Made by a program: the position numbers and the translations under genes
Assembly: GCA_950097015.1 (NCBI GenBank)
Contig: CATNEN010000001.1
Span: forward strand, 18,170,501-18,234,500
Length of the DNA: 64,000 nt
Direction of reading: 5' to 3'
DNA from: Macrostomum hystrix
Taxonomy: Eukaryota; Platyhelminthes; Macrostomidae
Shown: positions 25,101-36,109 of the stretch, in pieces
Position numbering within the stretch: position 1 is the first letter of the stretch
How the letters are laid out: each line of letters opens with the position of its first letter
Notes under the pieces: generated by a model
The model's input: the letters and a program-made list of their open reading frames with translations, nothing else
Told to the model about the DNA's origin: nothing
Database searches by the model: none

Positions 25101-27345
25101 CCACCGGCAAGTCGAGACGAATATCTGTACTTGTACAGCTGTGGCTGTCTCCTGAAATAAATAAAAACTATTTTGCAGCTTGAAAAGTTATAAATTATCC
25201 CAATGTCAATGTGGTAGATCCAGGTGCCACCTGCCAGGATCCAGGTGCTAATTACCATGTCTATCGTTGTTGGGCATGTACTCGCTGCATTCTTGTTTGG
25301 TACTTACTCTTGAGGCTCGTGTGCTTTGTGAGAGCATTTTTAGTTAGAATTTAATTTTTTGGAGGATGAGCACCAGAGTTTTGGAGATTGGGATTTTGTT
25401 CTATGCTCTATACGCCCTATGCTCTACGTGGATGCCGAGCCCAACGGAGAAGTCCTGACACCGGCGCACTTCCTGGTCCTGCAGCGTCGGACGGCCGAAC
25501 CGCACGCCCGAGCTACTCCTGCCATTGCCAACCCTGCTGAATCGGATGCGCGCGAAACTGCATGCCTTCTGGGACTGCTGGGAGCGACAGTACCTGACCA
25601 GCTTAAAAGATCATCGGCTCACTCCCAAGCACGGCATTGTCCGAGAGGCGGAGGTCGGCGACATCGTTCTGGTGAAAGGCGAAGCTGGACAAACGAGACT
25701 TGCCTGGTGCACTGGCGTCATCGAGTCGGTGCATCCTGGCCGAGACGGCGAGGTCCGATCGGCGACAGTTAGAGTCGCGCCCAAGCCGGGCCGTGGTCCC
25801 AGGAGATGCATGATCCGCAGACCGGTAGAAAATCTGATTTTACTGGAAGCCGTGACCGAATCAACTTTGCTATGGACTGTTATAATTTACTGACTGTTAT
25901 TGATGCTCGCTCGTTGATCAATCTTTTTGAAATTTCGAATGGGAGTCGATTTCCATGCTAAATAATTTCTCTTCAATCGTTTTTTGTTAACTTCTCGTAT
26001 TGGTGGTGGTGGTGGTATGCTACTGTTGCATAACTGTTTCTTCATTTCGAAGTATTTTGCTATTCCGTAGACTTTTCATACTGTACGGTAGCACAATCAT
26101 TTCCGGGTACCGTAATGAGGAAGCATCATTAGGGGGATAGTGGTGGATTTGAGTGCCTGCCTGCCCCATTGCTATGTGTAGCATCGTCACGTGTACGCCT
26201 GGCGCTTCCCCCTTCTCTGTGTGCGTGTTGCATGTGCATTGTGGGGTAGGTGTCGCGTCAGAGAGAGAGGGGGGATAGAGAGAGTGGATGTACGTGCGTG
26301 CAACCTATCACTAAGCTTTGAAGGTATAAAATATAAAGCAACTGTTGGCCATAGGCCTCTGAGACCTTTTCTCTGCCTTAACAACCTCAGAGTGAGTTAT
26401 TCATTCCTTAACAGTCAACAACAGTAAAGATAGCAAAATAGTTAATATTGGCAGAGTGTAGATCTAGAACTATCAAACAGTAGGATGCCATTTTGCTTTA
26501 TTTCTTAAATGGACATATTGTTACAGGTATGCGCCTGTACTCTGCATGCAGATTCCCACCCTTTGCTACCAATTAAGTATCTATGTTGTCTATTTAAAAC
26601 CCTCTCTTTGAAATTTTTTAAACTTATTCGGCGGATAAACACTTTAACCCTCATTGCTCAAGCGTATTTTATTAGAAGCCGCTCCGATATACGATAATAA
26701 TATATATATTAGGACGTATTTTTATACCCTTCTCCAGTCGTAAAAATGCAGTTTCGTAAATTGTATAATAAATTATAAATTGAATTTAATTATAAATTAT
26801 ACTCTTTTACTATAGAAGTAAGCGTCTTGTTATCATGAAATTAACTTTTAATTTTGCGCATTAATTAAATCTTCTTGTTCTCATTTGAGATTCATAATTA
26901 CATAAAATTTCTTGTTACAGCATTAACCTTGTAAAATATATATTTTTATTTACCAAATTATTTTGAGTACAATATTTATAAAGTCTCACATTAAGTAATA
27001 GAACCCATTAACCCAATACATTTTAAACAGTGTTAATACATTTTTAATACAATACATTTAAGTATGAAAAATATGTGCTTTAAACAATTATAAGCTTCTC
27101 TAAACTTGTTAACACACATAAAAATAATCGTTATTCTATCACCTCGGCAAACGATCGCGTCCTTTATCGGACCACTGATAGCCATCTGCTTTCCAGTCGT
27201 TAGCATGTACGGCTGACTGGGGATTAAATAACAGGAGTGAGCCTTCACTCGGTCTATACAGTGGTGCACTAATTGTGAGAAAATTATCAGATGCATCCGG
27301 TTGGCCTCTAATAATCCGAAGAGCAATTGCCGCTGTTAGACTCAT
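22109..27345 (-). CDS. MULE transposase - SWIM - ubiquitin-specific protease fusion
   Basis: Inferred minus-strand exons are 27345-27143, 25151-25029, 24946-22737 and 22639-22109. Junction phases agree (2, 2, 0), about 1,020 residues. Exons 1-2 and the start of exon 3 encode a DNA-binding-like module (NDWKADGYQW, later RHAYQILADGTRDV and KTLVHYVG). Exon 3 gives the MULE DDE fold: D at 24513 (SYDTGFEM), D at 24318 (CVMDGEVAL) with GCWNHLRRDV, and E at 23976 (NQSESLN). A SWIM finger CSCVSQVSCSH follows near 23380. A USP domain comes next: Cys box GLPNESGKLCWYNS (Cys codon 22995-22993), a DVNEF segment, a CxxC pair (VHCG, CSSC) and His box GHYVSYTF (His codon 22270-22268) with a following HLDD. 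One frame change lies between the Cys box and the next segment (about 22985-22945). Expected roles are transposition plus removal of ubiquitin. The start could instead be ATG 27405. Confidence 0.75.
25359..25893 (+). mobile_element. BEL/Pao retrotransposon relic (integrase C-terminal, DUF5641-like)
   Basis: Plus-strand text shows RPMLYVDAEPNGEVLTPAHF, then after a frame change near 25520 FWDCWERQYLTSLK, VGDIVLVKGE, VHPGRDGEVRSATVRV and RRPVENLILLE. This is the order seen at the integrase end of BEL/Pao polyproteins. Only ~480 bp remain, frameshifted, with no gag, protease or reverse transcriptase. It sits antisense in intron 1 of the MULE-USP gene, so it was inserted into that element. Confidence 0.75.
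25900..27130. other. Intron 1 remainder of the MULE-USP gene
   Basis: AT-rich, with a short GC-richer patch around 26160-26290 (GAGAGAGAGGGGGGATAGAG). No gene recognised. Confidence 0.45.
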
Positions 27346-27664
27346 GCAAATGACTTGTATAGAAATGTAGAAGCAGAGCAAGAAATAACTGAAATGAAAA
27401 TTCAAACGAAATCACCGAGTCTGCTTTAGTTGCTTATTTTTTTTAATAAATGATAATTTTTTAAGTGTTCCTTACATCCGAGTCACCATGCAGTGTAGTC
27501 CTGATGGCCATTTCGGCGAAAAGTTAAAATTATTCATTTGTTTTTTTCTGCGTTTCAATTTTTCATTTCCAAAAATGTATAATGAATATTTACATATGGA
27601 TTTTTCACATTTAATTTGCGAACATCTGTATAAAAAATAATTTTTTTACATTTTGTTATACCCT

Positions 27665-27736
27665 GTAAGTGCGCCAGGGGCGGTGCGTCGAGGCTTTTAG
27701 GAGGACCCAGCTCAGTTTAGCTACTCGAACGCACCC
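27665..27736. repeat. Right terminal inverted repeat of the composite element
   Basis: Near-identical, in inverted orientation, to 12461-12488 joined to 17152-17204 (a few substitutions and a short indel at the Harbinger insertion point). It ends 70 bp before the phospholipase start codon. Confidence 0.85.
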
Positions 27737-27805
27737 AATGTTACATTAATACGCGACCATAAAATATATTCGAAACTTGGGACAACTTTTTTAGCTTTAG
27801 CCACA

Positions 27806-30800
27806 ATGCAGAGACGCCAGTTATGTTTTGTTACATTTCTTTTGTTGTCCATAATTTTTCTCTGCATATTGTTTCCAACGGTAGCTGTTAATGTAGATGA
27901 AGATGAACCACTAGCTGAGATGATTAAATCTTTGCTTCCAATTAAATTTCTAGAAAATGGTCAGATTAGCCAAAAAGCTCCTACTAAATTTCACGCTAAG
28001 GACGTAAGATCAAATGACCCTTTAAAGAATGCAGAAAAAATGTTTCATGGCTTAGAAAATATCTTCAAAAGTCTTAATGAACCTGACAGTGGTAACTGTC
28101 ATTATGAGTGTCCAAATGGTAAGCCATGCAGGGACCCTGTTAAAGTATGTTCACCTAGTAGCCTTGGCATTTATTTTTTATTGAAGTCAATGTGTTTATT
28201 GAAAGCAACTATTTAAATAAGAAGTGTGATGCAGGATGTCATGCCATATGCCTATTCTACTTTTCTTCTGGAATTTGTACTTTTAGTTTTTTTATTTTTT
28301 AGGCTTGGGGTAGACTGTTGAATGCTCATTAAATTTGAGGTTTTTCTAATTGCTTTTTGCCTTAGTATTCTAATTAATTATATTCTATATGTTAGTAGTA
28401 TATTATTATATTGAAACTGAAATCTAGTTACATATAATTCCATCTTTTTAACCTAATTTTGTTTAATAATTTTTTGTTGTCCCTATTATCACCTTTAATT
28501 GCCAAAATTTACGTGTGTACCAATAGAATAGGTAATATTAGGCCCTAGCCTAGCTGTATATAATATATACTACTGCCTAGCTAGGCCTTATCAAAATACC
28601 TTAGATATACATGTATTTTTATAGGACTTTATGTCATATACTATTCAGCAAAAAGTCTAGGCAAAATTTTAGCCTTAGCTTTGCAATGCTAAATGAACTT
28701 TATCTGTAACATTAAAAGAAGTAAAGTTAAGGATTTATCTTGCTGTTTATAAAATTGTGGCCTTGAGGGGTTTATTAGTCAAATCTTAAATCTGTTTTAC
28801 ACTATATTGTGTGAGAAATTCAGAGTATCTAATATTTGAAGTATATAAATATATGGCAGAGCTTATTCCCATGGTCCTATGCCGATAATTTCAAATTTAT
28901 CCACACAGATCCGTGCCAATAATTTTCTGCTTATCCACACAGCAGCTTGTATGAATAGGTCTACAACTAAGAAAATTGTTCAGCAAAAGCATTGGGACAT
29001 TGTTTTAACTCTCAAGAATTTAACGCCTAAGTCCAAAGGACACACAATCGTAAAGATTCGCAGAGGAAAGCGCAGAACTAGTTAACATGCTTTCGTCGAG
29101 TTTCTAAAACCTTATTTTCATATGGGAACAAGTCAGTAGTATCATTTGCACATGTGCATCATATCATATTTCAAGCATGTGTGCAATACAAATGTCAGCG
29201 TGATTCTTCATGCGATTGTTAGCAACATTACATGTTATTCGAAATTAATGATTATTTGAAATTTAACGTGTGCATTGCTCGTAATTAAAAGAGGCCCTAC
29301 TACAGGTACTGCAGGTTCTGGACATCATGTATGGCCAGTTGTATATAGTACATGAAAATTGCTACACAGTTCCTGTAAAATATGTGCTTTAAGTTCTTAA
29401 AGTTATCGGCAAAACAAGCTGCCGTGTGGATAAGCAGAAAATTATTGGCATGGATCCGTGTGGATAAAATTTAAATTATTGGCACGGGACCGTGGGAATA
29501 AGCACTTCCTAAATATATTGCTTATGTATGTAAATGTATATTATTATATGCCAAAGCCAAAGTTTTAATGATTTTTATTGCTTATTTGTCTCCTAAATTT
29601 ATAGCAAACTCCTAAACGAGTGTGATATAATAGCAATCAAAGTTAATTTTTTATTTAGATAATTTCATCATTACTTAGGTTTCACATGTTATCAGCCAGA
29701 GCAAATATTCCACTAAGCATGAAAAATATCCCACAGGCGGGAAGCCAACACTTAAGCCTGGCTTTAAGACTGTGCCTAATGGCTGTGGCTCACATGGATT
29801 CAAGGTGATGACCGGGTTATGGCAATCCTTAGCCTGACATAAATATTATTTTATAAGCTTGCCTACTGTCTATAAAAACATTGCGTATTTTCGCTACAGA
29901 TTGATGTCTCTTCTCTGCCTGGCCTAACCGACTGCTGCAACCAGCATGACATTTGCTATGGCACCTGTGGCAAGGGTCAGGCTGAGTGTGACCGGGCTTT
30001 TAACACCTGCCTTGCTGATTCCTGCCTGCAAATGAGCCACACTGGCATTGTTAAAACTGACAAGGCTTTGGAAGGTTTGTGTCTTCCTGACAATGTCACT
30101 GTCCCTGCTAAAACCATTTAGGGCCATTTCCCCTCTGCTTCAGAGTTATTGTCCCCGATTCTTCAGGGTTATTGTCCCCGATTCTTCAGGGTCATTGTCC
30201 CCGATTCTTCAGGGTTATTGTCCCCGATTCTTCAGGGTTATTGTCCCCGATTCTTCAGGGTTATTGTCCCCGATTCTTCAGGGTTATTGTCCCCGATTCT
30301 TCAGGGTTATTGTCCCCGATTCTTCAGGGTTATTGTCCCCGATTCTTCAGGGTTATTCTCCCTGATTCTTCAGGGTTATTGTCCCAGATTCTTCAAGGTC
30401 ATTGTCCCCGATTCTTCAGGGTTATTGTTCCAGATTCTTCAGGGTTATTGTCCAGGATTCTTCAGGGTTATTGTCCAGGATTCTTCAGGGTCATTGTCCC
30501 CGATTATTCAGGGTTATTGTCTAGGATTCTTCAGGGTTATTGTCCCCGATTATTCAGGGTCATTTCCTCGATTTTTCAGGGTTATTATCCCAGATTATTC
30601 AGGGTTATTGTCCCCGATTCTTCAGGGTTATTGTTCCAGATTCTTCAGGGTCATTGTCCCCGATTCTTCAGGGTTATTGTCCCCGATTCTTCAGGGTTAT
30701 TCTCCCTGATTCTTCAGGGTTATTGTCCCTGAATCTTCAGGGTTATTGTCCCCTCTGCTTCAGAGTTATTGTCCCCTCTGCTTCAGAGTTATTGTCCCCG

Positions 30801-33800
30801 AATCTTCAGGGTTATTGTCCCCTCTGCTTCAGAGTTATTGTCCCCTCTGCTTCAGAGTTATTGTCCCCGAATCTTCAGGGTTATTGTCCCCTCTGCTTCA
30901 GAGTTATTGTCCCCTCTGCTTCAGAGTTATTGTCCCCTCTGCTTCAGAGTTATTGTCCCCTCTGCTTCAGAGTTATTGTCCCCTCTGCTTCAGAGTTATT
31001 GTCCCCGATTCTTCAGGGTTATTGTCCCTGATTCTTCAGGGTTATTGTCCCCGATTCTTCAGGGTTATTGTCCCTGATTCTTCAGGGTTATTGTCCCCTC
31101 TGCTTCAGAGTTATTGTCCCCGATTCTTCAGGGTTATTGTCCCCGATTCTTCAGGGTTATTGTCCCTGATTCTTCAGAGTTATTGTCCCCGATTCTTCAG
31201 GGTCATTGTCCCCGATTCTTCAGGGTTATTGTCCCCGATTCTTCAGGCTTATTGTCCCAGATTCTTCAGAGTCATTGTCCCCGATTCTTCAGGGTTATTG
31301 TCCCCGATTCTTCAGGGTTATTGTCCCCGATTCTTCAGGGTCATTGTCCCCGATTCTTCAGGGTTATTGTCCCCGATTCTTCAGGGTTATTGTCCCCGAT
31401 TCTTCAGAGTTATTGTCCCTAATTATTTAGTGTATTGTCCCTGATCCTTCAGGCCCATTGTCCCTGATTATTCAGTGTATTGTCATTCTGCCGGCTGGCA
31501 AATATTTTCGAATATTCCCCAACCCGCAGAGTGCCGGGCAGTTGGCTCGACCTTCTACCTGACGGTCAAGTCTGTGGGCTGTGAGTTTCTGCGCGAGTCT
31601 CAGGCCAGAGCCTGCGACTGCGCATACGGCGAAGGTACTTCGCGCAGCCCCGCACAGGAGAAAAGTGAGCCCAGCTGAGCGGCTTTGTTGACTCTGTCAA
31701 TTCTGTGCCAGCCAGCATCCATTGGCATTTCCGTATTTGCTTAGTGCGAACTAAAATGTATACTCGAGACAGGCGTGTCTGTCCCACCACTGACTCCGCA
31801 ATGCCTGCTTGTGCAGCGTGCGTTTGTAGATTACAGGTCTCGCAGCACTTAGGAGTAGACTGTTGGAGTGGAGTTTGGGAATATACTGTTGGAGTGGAAC
31901 TTAGGAGTAGACTGTTGGAGTGGAGGTTGGGAGTAGACTGTTGGAGTGGAGGTTGGGAGTAGACTGTTGGAGTGGAGGTTGGGAGTAGACTGTTGGAGTG
32001 GAGTTTGGGAATATACTGTTGGAGTGGAGCTTAGGAGTAGACTGTTGGAGTGGAGGTTGGGAGTAGACTGTTGGAGTGGAGGTTGGGAGTAGACTGTTGG
32101 AGTGGAGGTTGGGAGTAGACTGTTGGAGTGGAGGTTGGGAGTAGACTGTTGGAGTGGAGCTTAGGAGTAGACTGTTGGAGTGGAGGTTGGGAGTAGACTG
32201 TTGGAGTGGAGGTTGGGAGTAGACTGTTGGAGTGGAGGTTGGGAGTAGACTGTTGGAGTGGAGGTTGGGAGTAGACTGTTGGAGTGGAGGTTGGGAGTAG
32301 ACTGTTGGAGTGGAGCTTAGGAGTAGACTGTTGGAGTGGAGGTTGGGAGTAGACTGTTGGAGTGGAGGTTGGGAGTAGACTGTTGGAGTGGAGGTTGGGA
32401 GTAGACTGTTGGAGTGGAGGTTGGGAGTAGACTGTTGGAGTGGAGGTTGGGAGTAGACTGTTGGAGTGGAGGTTGGGAGTAGACTGTTGGAGTGGAGGTT
32501 GGGAGTAGACTGTTGGTTTAGTGGAGTCTTGGTGATAGGAATGACTGGCAGAGCGGTTAACGCTGTTGCCTCTCACAACAAAGTCCCTAAATTCGATCCC
32601 GCGTGTTCTGCGGGGCGGCAAGAAGGCTTGGGGGGCTTCCTGTGCAATTCACTCTCAGTACAGTGAGAGTGTACACAGCATTTTAAGGCAGATGTACTCA
32701 TCAGTGTAGGCGCGTGCCTGCGTACAGTATCTGGAAGACTACTTATTTAGTCAGTAAAATACTGTGTTAAAAGATAACACTTTATTTCCGTATCTATTCT
32801 TAGAACCTTAGCAGCTGGCTGTTCAGGCATGGTTTAGCATCTTCGTGTCGTCATATTTTGCTTGGTAAAAAAGTGAAATAGAATGGGACTAATATTCTGG
32901 TGATGGTTTTAAAATGCTGGTGACTTTTGTTTCACATTTAGAAATCTTTTACTAAAATTCAGTAAAACTTTATTCCTAGATTTGTTACTTTTATCTTACT
33001 CTATCGTATCGTTAATTATTGCCTGGTTTTCAGTGCAACCATGACCACACTCATGCAACAATGACCTCACTCATGCAACCATGACCTCACTCATGCAACC
33101 ATGACCTCACTCATGCAACAATGACCTCACTCATGCAACCATGACCTCACTCATGCAACAATGACCTCACTCATGCAACCATGACCTCACTCATGCAATC
33201 ATGACCTCACTCATGCAACAATGACCTCACTCATGCAACAATGACCTCACTCATGCAACCATGACCTCACTCATGCAACCATAACCTCACTCATGCAACC
33301 ATGACCTCACTCATGCAACAATGACCTAACTCATGCAACAATGACCTCACTCATGTAACAATGACCTCACTCATGCAACCATGACCTCACTCATGCAACA
33401 ATGACCTTACTCATGCTACCATGACCTCACCATTGCATCCATGACCTCACTCATGCAACCATGACCTCACTCATGCAACCATAACCTCACTCATGCAACA
33501 ATGACCTCACTCATGCAACAATGACCTAACTCATGCAACAATGACCTCACTCATGTAACAATGACCTCACTCATGCAACCATGACCTCACTCATGCAACA
33601 ATGACCTTACTCATGCTACCATGACCTCACCATTGCATCCATGACCTCACTCATGCTACCATGACCTCACCATTGCATCCATGACCACATTAATGCTAGC
33701 ATGACCTCACTCATGCAACAATGACCTCACTCATGCAACAATGACCTCACTCATGCAACCATGACCTCACTCATGCAACCATGACCTTACTTATGCAACA

Positions 33801-34040
33801 ATGACCTCACTCATGCAACCATGACCTCACTCATGCAACAATGACCTCACTCATGCTACCATGACCTCACTGTCCGACCCTCACCTGATTCGCCCAGTAC
33901 GTCAGTACAATCGCGAGGTTCAAGCCAAGGAGGCTGCGAAGGATCCGGAGTCCATCGTGGATGAGCTGCTTGACAGCGGCATCGACTTCACCAATCCGAT
34001 GTTTGATCTGCCCGAAGCCATTGATAGAGATGAACTTTAA
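27806..34040 (+). CDS. PLA2G12: Group XII secreted phospholipase A2-like protein with RDEL end
   Basis: Inferred exons are 27806-28118, 29737-29804, 29900-30074, 31530-31634 and 33898-34040, all in phase, 267 residues. The N-terminus is a signal peptide (hydrophobic LLLSIIFLCILFPTVAV). Exons 1-2 give the Cys-rich CHYECPNGKP and VPNGCGS segments that form the calcium loop in this family. Exon 3 has the active site CCNQHDICYGTC with the His-Asp pair, and exon 4 has SVGCEF and ACDCAYGE. Order and spacing match group XII enzymes. Exon 5 ends in DRDEL, an ER retrieval signal; the vertebrate group XIIA protein ends in a comparable variant. If the exon 4 donor (GTACTT at 31635) is not used, translation stops at 31678 without the signal. 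AATAAA follows at 34203. Known family role is phospholipid or lipid handling in the secretory route. Introns 3-4 are largely minisatellite. Confidence 0.85.
28861..29503. mobile_element. Non-autonomous inverted-repeat element in PLA2G12 intron 1
   Basis: Arms of about 90 bp at 28861-28950 and 29414-29503 are reverse complements (GCTTATTCCC outermost, CCACACAGATCCGTGCCAAT and CTTATCCACACAG inside). The 460-bp interior holds a short Lys/Arg-rich frame, from an ATG at about 28951 to a stop at 29085, that could be the end of a lost gene or chance. No target duplication was found. Confidence 0.75.
30131..31484. repeat. Minisatellite, 23-bp unit, in PLA2G12 intron 3
   Basis: About 59 copies of TTATTGTCCCCGATTCTTCAGGG with two main variants (CGATTCTTCAGGG and CTCTGCTTCAGAG). 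It starts ~55 bp after the exon 3 donor and ends ~45 bp before exon 4, so it makes up almost the whole intron. Confidence 0.97.
31850..32516. repeat. Minisatellite, 26-bp unit, in PLA2G12 intron 4
   Basis: About 26 copies of a unit reading GGGAGTAGACTGTTGGAGTG then GAGGTT. Variants containing CTTA or TTTGGGAATATA recur at regular spacing, showing block duplication. Confidence 0.97.
32520..32745 (+). mobile_element. tRNA-derived SINE, family also found in the Pax6 introns
   Basis: The tRNA-like head (TGGCAGAGCGGTTAACGCTG, later AAATTCGATCCCG) is followed by a body with CAGTGAGAGTGTACAC, GGCAGATGTAC and GTGCCTGCGTACAGTATCT. The same body occurs at 37590-37850 (minus) and 43095-43300 (plus). 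Confidence 0.7.
33043..33872. repeat. Minisatellite, 20-bp unit, in PLA2G12 intron 4
   Basis: About 41 copies of ATGACCTCACTCATGCAACC. A block of variant units is duplicated (near 33300-33430 and 33490-33620). The array ends ~25 bp before the exon 5 acceptor AG at 33896-33897. Confidence 0.97.
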
Positions 34041-34202
34041 AATGGTTCGATGGCACGCTCTGGTCTTGTTTGAGTTTTTGCTTTGCTAAATATTTATTTT
34101 TCTCTGCTAATTTACAAACTGCGCTACTTTAAGTAACAATGAAAGAAGCTAATATTAACTTTCAATTGGATATTTGAATTTACATGTTTTTGTCTGCCGC
34201 TA

Positions 34203-34208
34203 AATAAA
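34203..34208 (+). promoter_or_regulatory. Poly(A) signal for PLA2G12
   Basis: AATAAA 163 bp after the RDEL-exon stop codon. It supports exon 5 being the true last exon. Confidence 0.6.
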
Positions 34209-34377
34209 CATTTCAGTGGTACTGATATATAAGACATTCAGTTTTTATTTTTCGTCCTACATTCCAGATTTTTCGATTGATTTTTTGCTTCGCATCGAAA
34301 ACACTAATTGAAGATAGTTTTTTCTTCGTTATTTTTTGTCCGAAAGCCACAAATTGTTTTTAAACTCGTGATAATGG

Positions 34378-35696
34378 ATGTAGATTGATGGGGTAGACTA
34401 GATGGTATATTGATGGGGTAGACTAGATGGTATATTGATGGGGTAGACTAGATGGTATATTGATGGGGTAGACTAGATGGTATATTGATGGGGTAGACTA
34501 GATGGTATATTGATGGGGTAGACTAAATGGTATATTGATGGGGTAGACTAAATGGTATATTGATAGGGTAGACTAAATGGTATATTGATGGGGTAGACTA
34601 AATGGTATATTGATGGGGTAGACTAGATGGTATATTGATGGGGTAGACTAAATGGTATATTGATGGGGTAGACTAAATGATATATTGATAGGGTAGACTA
34701 AATGGTATATTGATAGGGTAGACTAAATGGTATATTGATAGGGTAGACTAAATGGTATATTGATGGGGTAGACTAAATGGTATATTGATGGGGTAGACTA
34801 AATGGTATATTGATGGGGTAGACTAAATGGTATATTGATAGGGTAGACTAAATGGTATATTGATAGGGTAGACTAAATGGTATATTGATGGGGTAGACTA
34901 AATGGTATATTGATGTGGTAGACTAAATGGTATATTGATAGGGTAGACTAAATGGTATATTGATGGGGTAGACTAGATGGTATATTGATGGGGTAGACTA
35001 AATGGTATATTGATGGGGTAGACTAGATGGTATATTGATGGGGTAGACTAGATGGTATATTGATGGGGTAGACTAAATGGTATATTGATAGGGTAGACTA
35101 AATGGTATATTGATGGGGTAGACTAAATGGTATATTGATAGGGTAGACTAGATGGTATATTGATGGGGTAGACTAAATGGTATATTGATGGGGTAGACTA
35201 AATGCATGATTAATGGGGCAGACTAATGGTATATTGATGGGGTAGACTAAATGCATGATTAATGGGACAGACTAAATGGTAGATTGATGGGGTAGACTAA
35301 ATGCATGATTAATGGGGCAGACTAAATGGTATATTGATGGGGTAGACTAAATGGTATATTGATGGGGTAGACTAGACGGTATATTGATAGGGTAGACTAA
35401 ATGGTATATTGATGGGGTAGACTAAATGGTATATTGATAGGGTAGACTAAATGGTATATTGATGGGGTAGACTAAATGCATGATTAATGGGGCAGACTAA
35501 ATGGTATATTGATGGGGCAGACTAAATGGTAGATTGATGGGGTAGACTAAATGCATGATTAATGGGGCAGACTAAATGGTAGATTGATGGGGTAGACTAA
35601 ATGCATGATTAATGGGGCAGACTAAATGGTAGATTGATGGGGTAGACTAAATGCATGATTAATGGGGCAGACTAAATGGTATATTGATTGGGTTAA
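34378..35696. repeat. Minisatellite, 25-bp unit, between PLA2G12 and Pax6
   Basis: About 52 copies of TATTGATGGGGTAGACTAAA plus TGGTA. The right third mixes in a second unit containing GCATGATTAATGGGGCAGAC in alternation, a higher-order structure. Confidence 0.97.
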
Positions 35697-35846
35697 GTAG
35701 ACTTAATGGAGGTCTGATGTATCAACAGTGACGGTAGCAATCATGCTATAGCTTTAAAACATTTGAAATTGATTATTTTGCAGTGTAGATTGGTGTTTGT
35801 GCGGTATTTCACAGCAATATAGTGCTTTAGTCATGTTGCAACAGTA

Positions 35847-35852
35847 TTTATT
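35847..35852 (-). promoter_or_regulatory. Candidate poly(A) signal for Pax6
   Basis: TTTATT on the plus strand is AATAAA on the minus strand, ~258 bp after the Pax6 stop codon. Confidence 0.4.
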
Positions 35853-36109
35853 TAATTAGAGAAAAGCTTTGAGAACAGGTGAGCAGTGAGCACATGTAGG
35901 TGAGCATAGCGCATACTTCTAAAAAGTTGCGTTGCATGCAGTTTTGTTCGCATCAGATATCAGGCTAATAATTCGCTTCGCTGTTTAACTAAACGATTCC
36001 TTGGCAAACACGAGCACAGCTATCATTACCTGATTGTTAACACGAAGCTGTACACTAACTCTACAGTACATAGCTATTTGTCGAGAGTAAACAATGCTAA
36101 TTAGGCCAA

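Larger units (their letters stand above)
12461..27736. mobile_element. Composite 15.3-kb DNA transposon carrying the MULE-USP gene
   Basis: The right terminus at 27665-27736, read inward, is GGGTGCGTTCGAGTAGCTAAAC, then GAGCTGGGTCCTCCTAAAAG, then CCTCGACGCACCGCCCCTGG and CGCACTTAC. The left terminus matches this in two pieces, 12461-12488 and 17152-17204, separated by a nested Harbinger element. An AAT triplet flanks both outer ends. The interior from 17.2 kb on holds the transposase-protease gene (minus strand), a BEL/Pao relic and a GC-rich block. That the termini and the MULE-type gene belong together is inferred from position. The expected 8-10-bp MULE target duplication is not visible. 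Confidence 0.62.

Noticed and set aside
30048-31444. Nested plus-strand frames (VIVPDSSGLLSPILQGYCPR type)
   Set aside because: 23-bp array inside PLA2G12 intron 3. Three shifted frames give the same text.
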